Below, piece by piece: positions 12,085 through 23,777 of a stretch of DNA of 64,000 nt. Numbering within the stretch: the stretch's first letter is position 1; each line of letters starts with the position of its first letter. The translations under genes and the position numbers were made by a program. Location: assembly GCA_029851415.1 (NCBI GenBank), contig CM056743.1, forward strand, positions 22,854,905 to 22,918,904, written 5' to 3'. The DNA is from Eretmocerus hayati. Taxonomy: Eukaryota > Arthropoda > Insecta > Hymenoptera > Aphelinidae. Under the pieces are notes generated by a model. That model saw nothing but the letters and a program-made list of their open reading frames with translations, was not told where the DNA came from and did not search any database.

Positions 12085-13240
12085 AATTTTATAGATTGAT
12101 TGCTGGGGTGACGCAACCTTGTAGTCGGCCAGGAGGGTATTGAAATTACCATTTCCTACGTATTTTGACCTGCTGAGCGCGATGGCAGTGGTTTCAACAG
12201 ACTAGGATGCGTTCGAAACGAGTTATGAGCTGAATGTTTGGGTTGCTATCAGCTAATTTCACAGATTCTGCAATAAATCTTAAGATGCTTACAAGATGGA
12301 CAAGTGACATCCATTTGAGCGCATCTTTTTCGTTTTCGTGTATACATTGAAGGAACATTATTTGCAAGGGATCAAAAATAGACGTGTGAAATCTGCACTT
12401 AACACCTTGAAAAAGGCGTTTTTGAAAATTTTCTGGGGTAAGCTCAAGCCTGCTCAGAATGAGTCAAACTCGAAGTTTCCTAGTCCAACATGCTTCTAAG
12501 ACCATCCAAATGATTCCCCTCGATTGCCATAAGATGATATATCCAGCGCTGGATGTTTTCATCCTATTGCATTCGAAACAGAACTATTGCAGCGCCCAAA
12601 TGAACTTAGGATGGAAAACAATGTAAATATGATTAATTGCTTCTTAATGATATACTGATAGTTACTTGACATAACGTTAATACAGGTCTCCGGCACTTCA
12701 TGCATATATCGTATCGTGGTGACGGACAGATACTATTTCAGTAGTCTTGAAAGACCCCTGAGATGTAAAGATTCGTGATTTGACTCATTGCGGACAGACT
12801 TGCAAGAAATTCAGAGCGATTCGACGAGTTATTTAGGACTGTTCACATTCTTCCGTGTCAATGAGCTTACCCCAGAACGAGGCCCAGAAAATGCTCAAAA
12901 ATGCTTTTTCCGGGATGATACTTGAAGATTTCACACGTCTATTTCTGAGCCCTTGCAAATAATTTTCCTTCAACCTTCACGCGAAAACGAAAAAATGCAC
13001 CCTCGTGAGTTCAAGAAGGATGTCTCTGGTCCGTTTTGTGAGCATCTTCAGATTAATTGCGAAATTGGTCATATTTTCTCGATAACAACTCGAATTATCA
13101 GCTTGTCACTCGTTTTGGGCGCATCCTAGCCCCCTAAAACCACTGATATCGTACTCAGCACATCAAAATACATAGAAAGTAGTAGTCCTAATACGCCCGA
13201 GATGCGTCATCACACTAATCAATGTACAAAATTGGCCAAA
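12085..13240. mobile_element. Large foldback element, about 1.15 kb
   Basis: The arms 12085-12460 and about 12850-13240 are inverted copies with ordered shared blocks: TAGACGTGTGAAATC, TTCGTTTTCG, CTGGGGTAAGCTCA, ACGTATTTTGA and AATTTTATAGATTGATT-like tips. They are diverged by perhaps 20-30 percent by eye. A spacer of roughly 390 bp separates them. No coding frame spans it. Classed as an old foldback/MITE-type element; the exact ends are approximate. Confidence 0.65.
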
Positions 13241-15006
13241 CATACTTAAAACGCCGTTTTCTTTTTAAATCAGTGTTCAGCGATTAAAAAATGATCATGA
13301 TGATTAGAGGCAAAACGGAGGTCGAATTCAAATTCTACCATAAAGTATACGCAAGATAACGATATTTTCCCAGGAGGAACTTCCGACTACCAAATTCTGT
13401 TTCTCAAGGTGATGAAAATAAAATCAATTTGGTCCGGCTCAAGCAGATTTTTTGCATTTTTTGAAGACACAATTTTTACGTATTTGTGTTTTGCAGTGCT
13501 AAATTTCACTCCAGTGAGGCGACTGCGAAAAATATTTGGTTCGATCGAATTTGATATACCTTAGCTCATTCGATTTATCGTTTCCAGACCTTGGATAATC
13601 CTAATTTGAGTTGCGAGTTTCGAGTCTGAGGCGGATTTATGAGGGAAATACGAGATTAGTCGTAAAATATTGGGGTGAAGTAACTTGCCCCTCTCTTTCC
13701 TGACTTTTTGAGCTGCAGGAGTTTCTCATACACAATGGTACTTACACCTCGACATACACATTGTCGTGAACTTATAAAAATTGATTTTTGAGAAAATTCA
13801 AATAGCTCGATTCCAGCTCCATTCTGAATACATATGTATTGTAGCTGCATTCTGAAGGTCTTTAGACTGGCGTTAAAGTTTATGAAAAACTAGAAACACT
13901 TCACGCGTGCAAGCGCGCTGACGTTCAAAATTGTCTTGAGGGAAGTAACAACATCTATCACAGATAAAAAATGTTAGGGACGGGAAACTGATTCCTTGGA
14001 AAACTGACCACGATTGTTTTTAGATCGAAAATATACTTCTAAATATGAATCTTGAACCCCTATGCAATTTTAGGTGAGGCTCTGGAACTGGAGGTACGCT
14101 CACTTTTGAGACGATTCAATTCGTACACAATAAGAATAGCAAAACAGATTACAGATTGCAGGAAGGATACATTGTAGAAACAGCTATACTGGAACAACGA
14201 TTAAAATTCACCAATATTCAGTAATATTTACCCATTTCCAATAAGTTTCCGACAAATTGGCGTGTAGGGGTCTAAAAATTACGCTCAGTGGGGGAATTAT
14301 TTTCCTGTAATCACGTTGTCATTATTTCATACGATTTGGAATGTCATCATTCGTTTTGACTCAAGATCCCTGAATGATTGGACGTACATTCAAAAAAAAT
14401 TTGAAGTCTTTCCGATTTGACAATCAGCCTGATATAAAACTTCAGACTCTTCATACGCATACGAAAAGAGAGAGAAAAATCTCATACAGGTGTTTTTGCG
14501 TAAATCTTACGCAGTTATAATGAACTGTACGTACAGGATTGACCTTTTTACCCCAAACCTAAAATTGAGTAAAATCATAGGTTGCTTGGAGGCTGCAGTC
14601 TGGTGTCTCGCGGGTGTCTCGTGATAAATGTAAAAGTGATCAGGGAGAAGAACGTGTAAGCGTGGTTCGGTGCTACATTTTCATTGAAATTTCTTTATTT
14701 ACGCGTTATAGCTTCAAGATATCCAGCCTTACACATTCATCGATAGATATACGATTTCATCTGGTCCTAAAAATGTGGCGTTGAAATGCGTCACATTCTC
14801 ATTCAAATGAGAAAATGAAGTTGGAGAGCTGAAAGCTTAAGAATATTTGAAAAGACGGTTGGATTTTTCACAATCATCAACTTTCAATTCTCGAGAAAAT
14901 TCAGACGAAGCCTTTCGAGACAGACTCTATCATGATTGCCACAATCATCGAAAGTTTTCTTGTGTAATCCAGACGCAGCACATACACAATTTCATTGCAT
15001 CGAAAG
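13241..15006. other. Intergenic stretch, no gene seen
   Basis: AT-rich, no domain-like coding and no clear repeat. A short hairpin TTCTCATTCAAATGAGAA lies at about 14797-14814. Confidence 0.35.
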
Positions 15007-15387
15007 ATGATTCTGATGCCCTACATCTGTGTTATTTCCGTGATTTCACTCACTCTTCAGTATGATACCAAATTAGACACAAACGACCCTTTGGCTCACT
15101 TGCTTCGTTTTTCTTTATATCTACAGGCTTTAGAATTCTATTCAAGGATTGGTCATTCATCCACAAAAAGAGTAATATCTCTTGGGTCCCTTGAAAATTC
15201 TTCGCACCAAACCTCAAATTCTTTCAATCACAACAAAAACAGCAGAATTCAAAATCAAAACATACAGCACGATACAACGCACACAAAGATGAGGTATCGA
15301 AAATTTCGAGATACGCTAACTTCTCGATTGACCTGCGGATTAATAGGAGGGATATCACGGAATGGGCCACAATTATTGAGAAAATAG
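15007..15387 (+). CDS. Hypothetical small secreted-type protein (weak)
   Basis: A 126-codon frame opens with ATG at 15007 and begins MILMPYICVISVISLTLQ, a short hydrophobic stretch that would suit a signal peptide. The remainder is Ser/Asn/His-rich and ends with a basic segment. No family is recognised. No splice signals or promoter were pinned to it, and an overlapping 126-codon frame exists on the other strand (15255-15635). It may be chance; it is listed because it is the only frame in this area with a plausible secretory start. Confidence 0.2.
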   Translation: MILMPYICVISVISLTLQYDTKLDTNDPLAHLLRFSLYLQALEFYSRIGHSSTKRVISLGSLENSSHQTSNSFNHNKNSRIQNQNIQHDTTHTKMRYRKFRDTLTSRLTCGLIGGISRNGPQLLRK

Positions 15388-15635
15388 CTTAGTGCGGTCA
15401 AGTTGGATACACTTTTACCTAACGCGTGGATCGAATTTCTTTCAAGCGGCTCCTTATAGACTTTAAAGGTGACAATTGAAGCGTGAAATTGCGTGTCAAT
15501 ATCGCTCTCTGTCGTGTGATGAAGTCGCTTAGTGGCCGCACGTATTCGATCCGCATGAAGTGAAGCCTTTATTATCACACAGAGTTTGGCCAAGAAGCCT
15601 CGTGAGGGTGATGAACAAATTGTATGACCTCGCAT

Positions 15636-17330
15636 ACGAGACTCAAGTTGGGTCGCGCCTCGATCTATTATAGAATTCGGGAATGTTTGTTTGATCTTGA
15701 ATACTGAGGCAGCTTCCTGTGTTGGTCAAAATGAGAACTCATTCAAGGCATTCCTGTATTTGTATAAACGACGTGGAACGTTACGTGGAACATTTTAGGA
15801 AGGGTCCTTTTTAGGGTATAAAGTGTCGCATTGATGGATAAAGCAGACATACTTATATGTATAGAATGAAACTGTAATCGGATTAACAAGGGTTCAGATG
15901 CCCCTTGTAGCTCATGTGTGGTGATAATTCCGAGTTCGATAGATGCTTAAATATAACCACGTACATTGATGGAAATTCACACTGGAGTCGTTGCGATGTA
16001 ATTTTATAAAATTATACGAATCGAACGTTTCCGTAGGCTTTTCTAATCAATTTGTAATTAGAACTGGCGTTCTCAATGGAGTCGTTAGAGGTACTTTTGG
16101 CCAACAGTAGCGATTCAGAGACTTCATAAAAAAGTTTTGGATCTTTTTGTTATCTACTGTGCCGATGGTAGCAGTCTGATCTAAAATTGGTAACAAAAAG
16201 GCAAGCATAAGCTAAAATCGGGGGATATTTTAATCAGATTTTCATGAACTGTCACATCTTCGCCTTATTTTTCCGGTGGAAGAAGTGTTTAATTTTTAGA
16301 CTCTCCTAGATTCCAGATACATTCAATTTATTTGAGTAGTGTTTGACTACATTAAAAAAGGAATCAATAGTCTCAGATTGATTTCGTGTTTGGAGCAAGA
16401 TGCAACAAATCCAAGATGAAAATTCTTAAAAATGAGCATACGCTGCATCTGAAGCAAGATTTGATCTTACAATAAGCATGTCATATGCCTGAACTTTTGA
16501 ACTTTCAGTCTCAGCGATGCACGTTTGTCAACATGAATATATAGGTTAGATTAAATTTCTAAATTTGCGAGTGATAGAAAATGAATTGCATCTATTTCTT
16601 GAAATAGATTCATAATCTAGGTCTCTGCGACTTGTGTACACCCATATATCACAATCATGAACAAAATTATTCGTGCAACGATTGAGTATTCAATTTCGAA
16701 TGTTTTGGCAACAAAACATAGCTCGTGCATCATAAATTATGTGTAACTCTAAGGATCGGATGAAATTTGCCTCATTCTCAGACTATGAACCTTCACTGAA
16801 TGAAAATGATCTTCATATCATGAAATTTTCCTGATACGAAGGAAATGAGCTATTTTTGACATCTGACGGTCAGATTTGGAATAATTTCAAGATACAACAG
16901 TGAGACACTAAATTAATCTCAGAGTAACAATTTTCTTTTGTTGTATGATTTTAGATTGAATAACCATTACTCTATCAACGTCCGATAACGGGGACACTCA
17001 AGCGAGCTCTGCCCAATTCTAAATCGCCCCCCCCTTTTTTATCGGTGATTATAAATTTTTGTTCAACTATTCAACAGATCGAGACATAAAGTTGCAACCT
17101 ATCCTAGCACAAGCATCGAATACAATGCATTCCAGTGCATGATAGATGCGCAAGAGAGCCATCAAATAGTGCCCCGAAATTCCTCGTTTTGACATCGTCA
17201 CACGCATCGTAGTCTCAAACGGATTCATATCTATCAAATTGTATACTAGTACGAAGCCTTACTATTGCATGAATATTTTTGAGAGAGGAGTTATTGGAAT
17301 GATACTGTAAAAAATACACGTTAATTTTAC
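15636..17330. other. Intergenic stretch, no gene seen
   Basis: No coding, RNA gene or strong repeat recognised. Locally T-rich and A-rich tracts only. Confidence 0.35.
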
Positions 17331-17399
17331 TTATGACCTTACGATAATTCCATTAGTCAAAATACATGGGTGATTCCGACATTTTGGTAACTTTGATGT

Positions 17400-17850
17400 C
17401 CTAAAGCTCTGCCAATTCGTTTTCTCAAAAGAGAAAGCTTTGATTTGATTCCAGCAAATTTTTCGCCAAACTCTTTCTTAAAAAATTTTTTCCTTCTCTA
17501 AGCAGTTTTTGTTGATAGAGCCTCAAAAAATTACTACTACCCCATTTTTCGACTCATCTGTCCATGTCTGTGTGTGTATGTATTCTGTTTTCTATGGCAT
17601 AGACTATGGCTCACCGTAGTGCCTCATCATAACTCCTCACTGTTTCAATCTCCTGAAATTTCGCGGGCATAGTTGCTGGCATCTGTAGATGGGAACGCTA
17701 CATCATCAGCATTTCTCAATCGGTATTTTCGGACTTATGAATTATTTTTTTTGAAAATAGGTCATTTTTCCATAACTTGAAAACAATTGATACTTTTTTT
17801 CTCCTGCCGTGAGAAATATGAGTCGTTGAATGGGGGGGGGGGGGGGTCGA
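17400..17850 (+). repeat. Dispersed repeat family C, copy 1
   Basis: Shares, in the same order and orientation, the blocks AGAGAAAGCTTTG, CCAGCAAATTTTT, an ACTCAT..TCC tract and a TGTGTGT..TCTGTTTT tract with 52360-52620. The first block is part of a small hairpin (TTCTC...GAGAA). It ends near a run of 15 G (17832-17846). Element type unknown. Confidence 0.5.
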
Positions 17851-18465
17851 GGTGCTGAGTCAATCGGTCAATAGGCTGAATTCATATAAGATCGTCCGGT
17901 ACAAATGGTCGACATCTCTGATTTCCTTGGCGAGGAAATATATGATTCTAGAGACAAATGAAGAGACACGAATTTTTTTGTTTTGCCCAAAACCAATTCT
18001 CTCGAAAGTTGTGCGAGTTTCAAGTTTAGAGGTAGAGAGACAAATTTCTGAAAATATGACTCTTAAAAATCACTGAAATTGCAACTACTCGGCAGGGAGT
18101 CAGGATGTTGACACGAATTTCATATCATGGGGTTTAATGCACCTTCTTACACCAATTTTCATTGCCGTATAGCAGTAAAACCCCTTAATAGCTCCAGGAA
18201 TCGTTATTCCACGGAAAATTGTCAAAATTGAATATCTCGAAGGAGTATTGATATTTTTGGCTGAAAATCTCTTTTGAGCTTAGATCTGGATATAAGGAAT
18301 GAGGTAAAATTCGTCCGGTCTGCAGGACATGATCGAATTGAGTAGGAGGAGAACAACTCGAAAAGAAAATTGTTAGCAATCCTTCAAGCAGCAATAGCGT
18401 TGGACTCCTATCATTTTTTCAATCAGAATCATATTAAGAGGTATGTCAATCATCTAAAATGTATC

Positions 18466-20334
18466 TAGACCTACTCTCATGATGCTCATCCATTAAGATG
18501 TAACTCATTCCTTCAAAGTCATCTTTCTGACGCTCTCAATCAACAGAAGAACATCTGGAAGGCAATGCGCAACCTTGGCCTCCTGCCTAAGAGCAAAAAG
18601 GAAGAACTTCATGGTTTCACACCGGATGAGTTGAACGCACACTTTGCGGGGGTTTTCGTTTCGCCCCACAAAAGTATTAAAGAAGCAGTGGACGATATTA
18701 ACTCGGCCCCAGAGGAGGGGTTTAAATTCAAGCCCACGAATTTCACTGATGCAGTGCTTGCCATCAAACAATTCTCCTCGCAGGCCCGTGGAGCGGATAT
18801 GATACCCCAAAGTGTGATCGCGGAAGCTCTCCCGGCTATTGGTGATCTTATTTCACATATTCTCAACTCCTCTTTCGCTCATGGCATTTTTCCTGAGGCT
18901 TGGAAGCAAGCGCAGTTGATCGCATTAAAGACGACTGCCGCTCCATCAACGGTCTCGGATTTCCGTCCTATAGCGCTGCTGTGCTTCCTCTCCAAGGTTC
19001 TGGAAGAAATCGCACATGACCTAACCATGGAGTATTCAAAAATTGAGAAGCTACTTGATCGCTTCCAGACTGGTCTCAGGCAACACCATAGCACCCACAC
19101 AGCCTTACTAAAGTTGACCGATGACATCAGAATAGGTATTGACAGGAAAAAGATCACCCTGCTTCTACTGTTCGATTCTAGGAAAGCTTTCGACACAATA
19201 TCACCAACAAAGCTGCTGAGAAAACTCCAAAATCTTGGCTTTTCAAGATCGGCACTTGTGTGGGTAAAATCGTACTTACAAGGCCGCACCCAAGTAGTCA
19301 CTTCAAAATCAGGTAGTTCCGATTGGCTCGAAACCAATCAGGGTGTTCCACAGGGTTCCGTTCTTGGGCCTCCACTCTTCAACTCATATGTCAATGACTT
19401 AGCTGGTTTGCTAGATAGAAAGTCAGTCCATCATCTATTTTATGCGGATGACCTCCAAATTCATCTCCAATTCGAGAACAATAAGATCAGAGAGGGCATC
19501 GCCCGACTGGGAGAAATAGGACGACTAGTTGCTGAGTGGGCCAGAGGTTCCGGTCTATGTCTCAACGCTGGCAAGACCGAGGCAATCTACTTCAGTTCGG
19601 AGAGGAATATCAAAGATCTGAAGAGAATGGACTTGCCAGGGGTTGAGATACAGGAGGGAACGTCCATCCCATTCAGTGATACGGTTGTGAGTCCTGGTGT
19701 TACATTTGACAGTAAATTGACGTGGAAACCGCACATTGACCCAGTAATTAAGAAAGCCAACAGAGCCCTATACGGTCTGTGGTTCTTTAGGGCATGTGTC
19801 ACCAGACCTCTCCGAATTCGCCTAGTTGAGTCCCTGGTTCAACCGCAATTAAACTATTGTACGGTCGTGTACTTCAACGCCACGGACGAACAGTGGCAAC
19901 GGATACAATGACTGAGCAATTCATGTGTGAGATATATTTTTGATCTTGAGAGAGATGAGCACATCACCCCGTTTAGGGAGCGTTCGGGTTGGTTACGTAC
20001 TGATTCGCGGAGAATGTACTTCGCAGCTCCCTTGTTGCATAAGATCATGCATTTGGGTGAACCTGGCTACCTAGCTGCGATGTTTACCAGGTACCAATCT
20101 GAACGCCCCGCACGTGGTACTGCAGAAGAGCGGGCACTCGAAGTTCCCAATATGAGACTTGAATATGGAAGAAGATCTTTCCAGGTTCAATGTGCTCACT
20201 TGTGGAACTTTCTCCCTTCGGGCTTTCGGCAAATCCAGAAAATTTGTCTTTTTAAAGACGCTCTAATAGAATTTCTCTTGCCGCAACCCTCCCAGAGGAT
20301 TGATGTGGACCAGAAACAGTACTTTAATCTTTGA
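18466..20334 (+). pseudogene. Reverse transcriptase of CR1-group retrotransposon (one in-frame stop)
   Basis: This would copy element RNA into DNA at the target site. Counting from the ATG at 18565, the reverse transcriptase motifs are SDFRPIALL (131-139), FDSRKAFDT (203-211, first catalytic Asp 204), GVPQGSVLGPP (260-270; canonical Leu replaced by Pro at 270) and FYADD (292-296, catalytic Asp 295 and 296). The C-terminal region after the palm carries the LWNFLPSGFR-type block typical of CR1/L2/Jockey relatives. A single TGA (19909-19911) interrupts the frame; 14 codons later the same frame continues from 19927 to 20334. The adjoining residues (Q-stop-LSNSCVRY) suggest a CGA-to-TGA change. 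In-frame sequence continues upstream of the first ATG to about 18466, so that Met is internal and the protein is truncated. Confidence 0.85.
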
Positions 20335-20384
20335 TAGGCTTGGGCTCTTTTCAATCAGTCTTTTCCTAGTTTTAATTGAGTTAA

Positions 20385-20907
20385 GGTAGTTGTACACTAA
20401 AGCTCAAAATACAGTGAAATCTCCGGTCGCACTGACACCTCTGGTCGCATCAAAACTGTCCGCTATCCGGGGTTGTCCGCTAATCAGAGGTTCATTTCTG
20501 TGATTATAATTATGCTGGTCGCAAAAAATTGTCCGTTATTGGGAGGTGTCCGCTGATAGGAAATTTCCGTTAAGGGAGATTCCGCTAAATACCAGAAAAA
20601 CACCAAAGTTGGGGAGACTTTAGTTCAAGTGTTAATGAACACCTGTGCAAAATTTCAGAACGATTGACCGTTCTGTTTCGGAGTAGTAGCCATCAAAAAC
20701 CCGCCACTTTCAACATTGCGTTTATATGGGAGTCGACGATCCCGCATGAGCGCCATGCTAAAAATGACGAATTTTGATGATTACCACTCTGAAACAAAAC
20801 GGTCAATCATTCTGAAATTTTGCACAGGTGTTCATTAACACTTGAACTAAATCCTCACCGACTTTGGTGACATTCTGGTATAATTTGCATTTTAGTGTAC
20901 AACTACC
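20385..20907. mobile_element. TTAA-flanked MITE nested in the retroelement
   Basis: The ends GGTAGTTGTACACTAAA and TTTAGTGTACAACTACC are perfect inverted repeats, each flanked by TTAA (20381-20384 and 20908-20911), as in piggyBac-like and Kolobok-like insertions. Inside, 20590-20695 and about 20780-20880 are a second, longer inverted pair with shared blocks such as GTGTTAATGAACACCTGTGC. The left part (about 20410-20585) also contains TACAGTGAAATCTC and repeated TGTCCGCTA-type motifs reminiscent of pogo/Tigger-type termini, so it may be a composite insertion. No coding. Confidence 0.8.
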
Positions 20908-20911
20908 TTAA

Positions 20912-21172
20912 TCGCGGCTTCCCTGTTACATAATTTTCGAATCTGTGATAGGTTCCACGACCATGTCTTTTTATATGTACTGATGTACCTTGATTAATTT
21001 CCTAATTCATTTGGACTCGTGTGCATCTCTCGATGCCTTTTTAATGACTAGTCACTTCCTGTGATGAATGAAATTTCCTTGACCAAAATGACAAATTGTA
21101 TAATATTTGTATGTTGATTATGACCGTTATATGTATCTCATGTAAGTGTATTTTTACTTTTGCCTCGAGGGG
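20912..21172 (+). other. 3' untranslated remainder of the CR1-group element
   Basis: Sequence between the nested MITE and the AATAAAGGG tail. No coding; inferred to be the continuation of the retroelement 3' region because the MITE target duplication splits otherwise continuous sequence. Confidence 0.5.
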
Positions 21173-21577
21173 AATAAAGGGAATCAATCTATCAATCCCA
21201 AATCGTTTGATCTTTGAGGGCTACTCCGTAGTCTGAAGGTTTCTCTTCTCAAGACTAACTTTCCCATTTCTGTGATTCCATGTTTTGGGGTAACCTTGTT
21301 CAAGTATGTCTTCCTTGGAATATTTTCAATTTTACGTAATCTCTGGCCTTAACAAGCTGACACGATCCCTGTAATTAAGACTGACCAATTGTGTCGATGA
21401 CACAAGTGATATACCTTTGACCAAATGAAGATATTCAACTATACATTGATATATATTTTCATCCGAGCTCAAAATGCTGATCTTGTATGGGATTTTCGAT
21501 TTGCCGCATACTCTCTCACACAGATACACACTAGCACACACTGACGTACACGGATGGAAAGATCCATGTGTGGGGGG

Positions 21578-21863
21578 GCTTATGTAGGAATAAGCTGATA
21601 GTTTAGCCGTACAAATGGATAACTCTACACGCTTGAGCAGAAGGCTCTTGTGCGTTTCGTCCCCCACCTGCAACCTGGTTCATCGTAACCGGACTCATCA
21701 GCAACGCTGGAGTTGCAGGTGGTAACCTCGACGCTTGGCGATGAAGCACTCATGCAATCTTATATAGTAATCGAGGTCTTTTGTCGTCGACTGCGGGAAA
21801 GGAGCTGGATCTTTCATCCATCTATTGCGCATGTGAGGTATTATGTACCCCACAGCCACTCCC
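21578..21863. repeat. Direct repeat D, copy 1 (with hammerhead-like motif on minus strand)
   Basis: About 285 bp that recurs at 22209-22490 with high similarity (offset 632 bp), for example ACACGCTTGAGCAGAAG, GTAATCGAGGTCTTT and ATCTATTGCGCATGTGAGG. On the minus strand it contains CTGATGAGTCC and GATGAACC between perfectly complementary 10-bp arms (21664-21673 and 21713-21722), an arrangement that recalls a hammerhead ribozyme but with a non-canonical GAA segment. It could be two terminal repeats of a small retroelement or a tandem duplication. Confidence 0.65.
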
Positions 21864-22208
21864 CCGCTTCAGAGCCAGAGCAATCAAGGGATGACTCTAA
21901 TTATTACATATGCGGTTTTATCTCTTCTACTACCTTGCTCGAGCTACAACGGCGAGAGCGAATAAATCGGTCAGTGCATCCAGTGCCGAAAGCGAATTCT
22001 ATTGGTCACTCTGACCGGATCCCCACCCTGCAGTTAGCCGAGTCACTGCTCAAAGACTAATACCGCGTGTCGTGGTTTCTCGGCGCATTGGCCTAGTGAC
22101 TTTATGAGAAGATTGGAAAGGTTTATTGAGTGTACTCCTATTGAGTGTAAACTCAGATATGAAATTGATCTGACTCCATGGAAGTTGCGTTTCAAGCATG
22201 TCGTGGGT

Positions 22209-22590
22209 TATCAATGTAGGTATAAGCTGATGACTTACCCATACAAATGAATGACTCTACACGCTTGAGCAGAAGGGCCCTATGCGTTTCGTCCTCCACC
22301 TGCAACCTGGTTCATCGTAACCGGACTCATCAGCAGGGCTGGTGTTGCTGGTGGTGCCCTGGACGCTTGGCGATGGAGCACTTATGCCCTCTTTCATAGT
22401 AATCGAGGTCTTTCGCCGTCGACTGCGGGTAAAGGAGCTGGATCTGTCATCCATCTATTGCGCATGTGAGGTATTATGTACCCCACACTTATTTGACCAC
22501 CAGCGCCGCTCTGGTGGACGATTTTTCGACATAGCCTCAATGTATAATCTTGTCAAGTTTTGCTATCAAGCGAATAACAGGTTATCTTAT
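22209..22590. repeat. Direct repeat D, copy 2, ending in TTATC repeats
   Basis: Second copy of the 285-bp repeat. The hammerhead-like core is unchanged between the copies although flanking bases differ, and the closing arms here (22296-22305 with 22345-22354) keep 9 of 10 pairs. Downstream the sequence runs to TTATCTTATCTTATCC at about 22583-22598, a short-repeat end like that of some retroposons. Confidence 0.6.
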
Positions 22591-22599
22591 CTTATCCCC

Positions 22600-23378
22600 T
22601 CCCTCACGCGGCGTCGCCGCAACGACAAAACAACACAGTTGCTACAGCGGTGTCTGCCCGAAGGCACTGGGTCCGCAGCATCACTTGATGCGGCGGACGT
22701 GTATATCAGAGTATATCGGTTTATCAAAGATTCCTCTAAGGGGAATGAAAGGAATAGCTTTTTGAGGAATGAATATTTCTGTGTTTTTCACTATGTCACC
22801 AAGTAACCCCGTCCATAACTTGAATATCAACTCTACGAGCGAATGATTTCGATAGGTTTTTCCACGACCTTCCAAATGCCGTAAATCTCATTCCCGTGTC
22901 TCCCATGCGATTCGAGAAAAATGAATTTCATTCTTTATGTGGGACCCAATTGTTTTTGTTGGATATAGTTCAAAAGGATCAATCAACGTTCCAGATACCT
23001 GGAAATTTTTTTGGGACGCTACAGGTGGTGACGAGTTCATATTTTGTACTATAGGATTGAATAAATGAGCTAAGAAAACAATCTGAGACATGACCCTTTC
23101 TCGTAGGCCTGTTTTCCGTGGAATTACTTATTTAGCCATTCAAACACCACCTAGGACCTAGGATAGATTAAGGGTATTAGGTGGCCGTGCAACGCTGCCG
23201 TAGAATTCTGTTGAATTTTCAATGAGGCCAAGGTTGAGATGAGTTGTTCTCTTATTGTTATCGACTGAATTATTCTCACAATTCGCCGCTCAGTCAAAAT
23301 TATAAGAGTGTAGTGAAAAAAATGAGACCAACTGGACGAAACGATACCTCGTAACCTATGAAATGAGCACACCGTAAT
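22600..23378. other. Intergenic stretch, no gene seen
   Basis: GC content rises near 22600-22700, but the frames there have no recognisable domain. Nothing else supported. Confidence 0.3.
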
Positions 23379-23495
23379 TCGCACTTTGATCCGATTCTCT
23401 CGTAATTTGGGCTAAACGACGAGTTGAGCCATTCAAGTTAAATGATAAAAAGTGTGGCATGACTCGTCGTTTACCCCAAATTGAAGGAGAATTCG
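23379..23495. repeat. Imperfect hairpin beside the DNA transposon
   Basis: AATTTGGGCTAAACGACGAG (23404-23423) pairs with CTCGTCGTTTACCCCAAATT (23463-23482), and pairing extends outward with mismatches. It lies about 100 bp outside the left end of the transposon at 23598, so it is a separate small foldback sequence. Confidence 0.6.
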
Positions 23496-23597
23496 AGTAA
23501 AGTTGGAACAAAATTCAGCATTTATAGCACCTAATCCATGACATTGATCGAATAGTGGAATTTTGCCATCTCACTCGTAAACAACAGTTTTGCATAT

Positions 23598-23625
23598 GGG
23601 TCATTCTCCATAAGCGCGTCAATTT
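23598..23625 (+). repeat. Left terminal inverted repeat of the DNA transposon
   Basis: 28 bp starting GGGTCATTCTCC; mirrored at 27804-27831 with two mismatches. Preceded by ATAT. Confidence 0.85.
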
Positions 23626-23777
23626 CATGTAATGGCTCGCGATTTCCCATAGGAATGTACTAGCCCACTGGGAAGTTTTTTATGCCTAAAAACAACATAT
23701 TTCTCGCCAAGCACATGTATCTGTGGACTATAATTCCTTTGGGAAAGGTATGATACGACTGGTTTTATCGTCGAAAT

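Larger units (their letters stand above)
18466..21197 (+). mobile_element. CR1-group non-LTR retrotransposon, 5' truncated
   Basis: The element runs from the start of the open reverse-transcriptase frame (frame open from about 18466) through its stop near 20334 and a 3' untranslated region. It ends GGGAATAAAGGGAATCAATC followed by TATCAATC at about 21173-21197, a short-repeat tail of the kind CR1/Jockey-type elements carry instead of poly(A). No apurinic endonuclease domain could be read upstream, so the 5' end is probably lost. A 523-bp TTAA-flanked MITE (20385-20907) is nested in the 3' part. Confidence 0.75.

Noticed and set aside
15255..15635. 126-codon minus-strand frame
   Set aside because: Overlaps another frame, has no recognisable domain and no splice or promoter support.
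18879..19337. 152-codon minus-strand frame
   Set aside because: Antisense shadow of the reverse transcriptase.
21578..22490. LTR pair of an LTR retrotransposon
   Set aside because: The repeats lack TG...CA ends, a primer-binding site or any internal gag/pol; only about 350 bp separates them.
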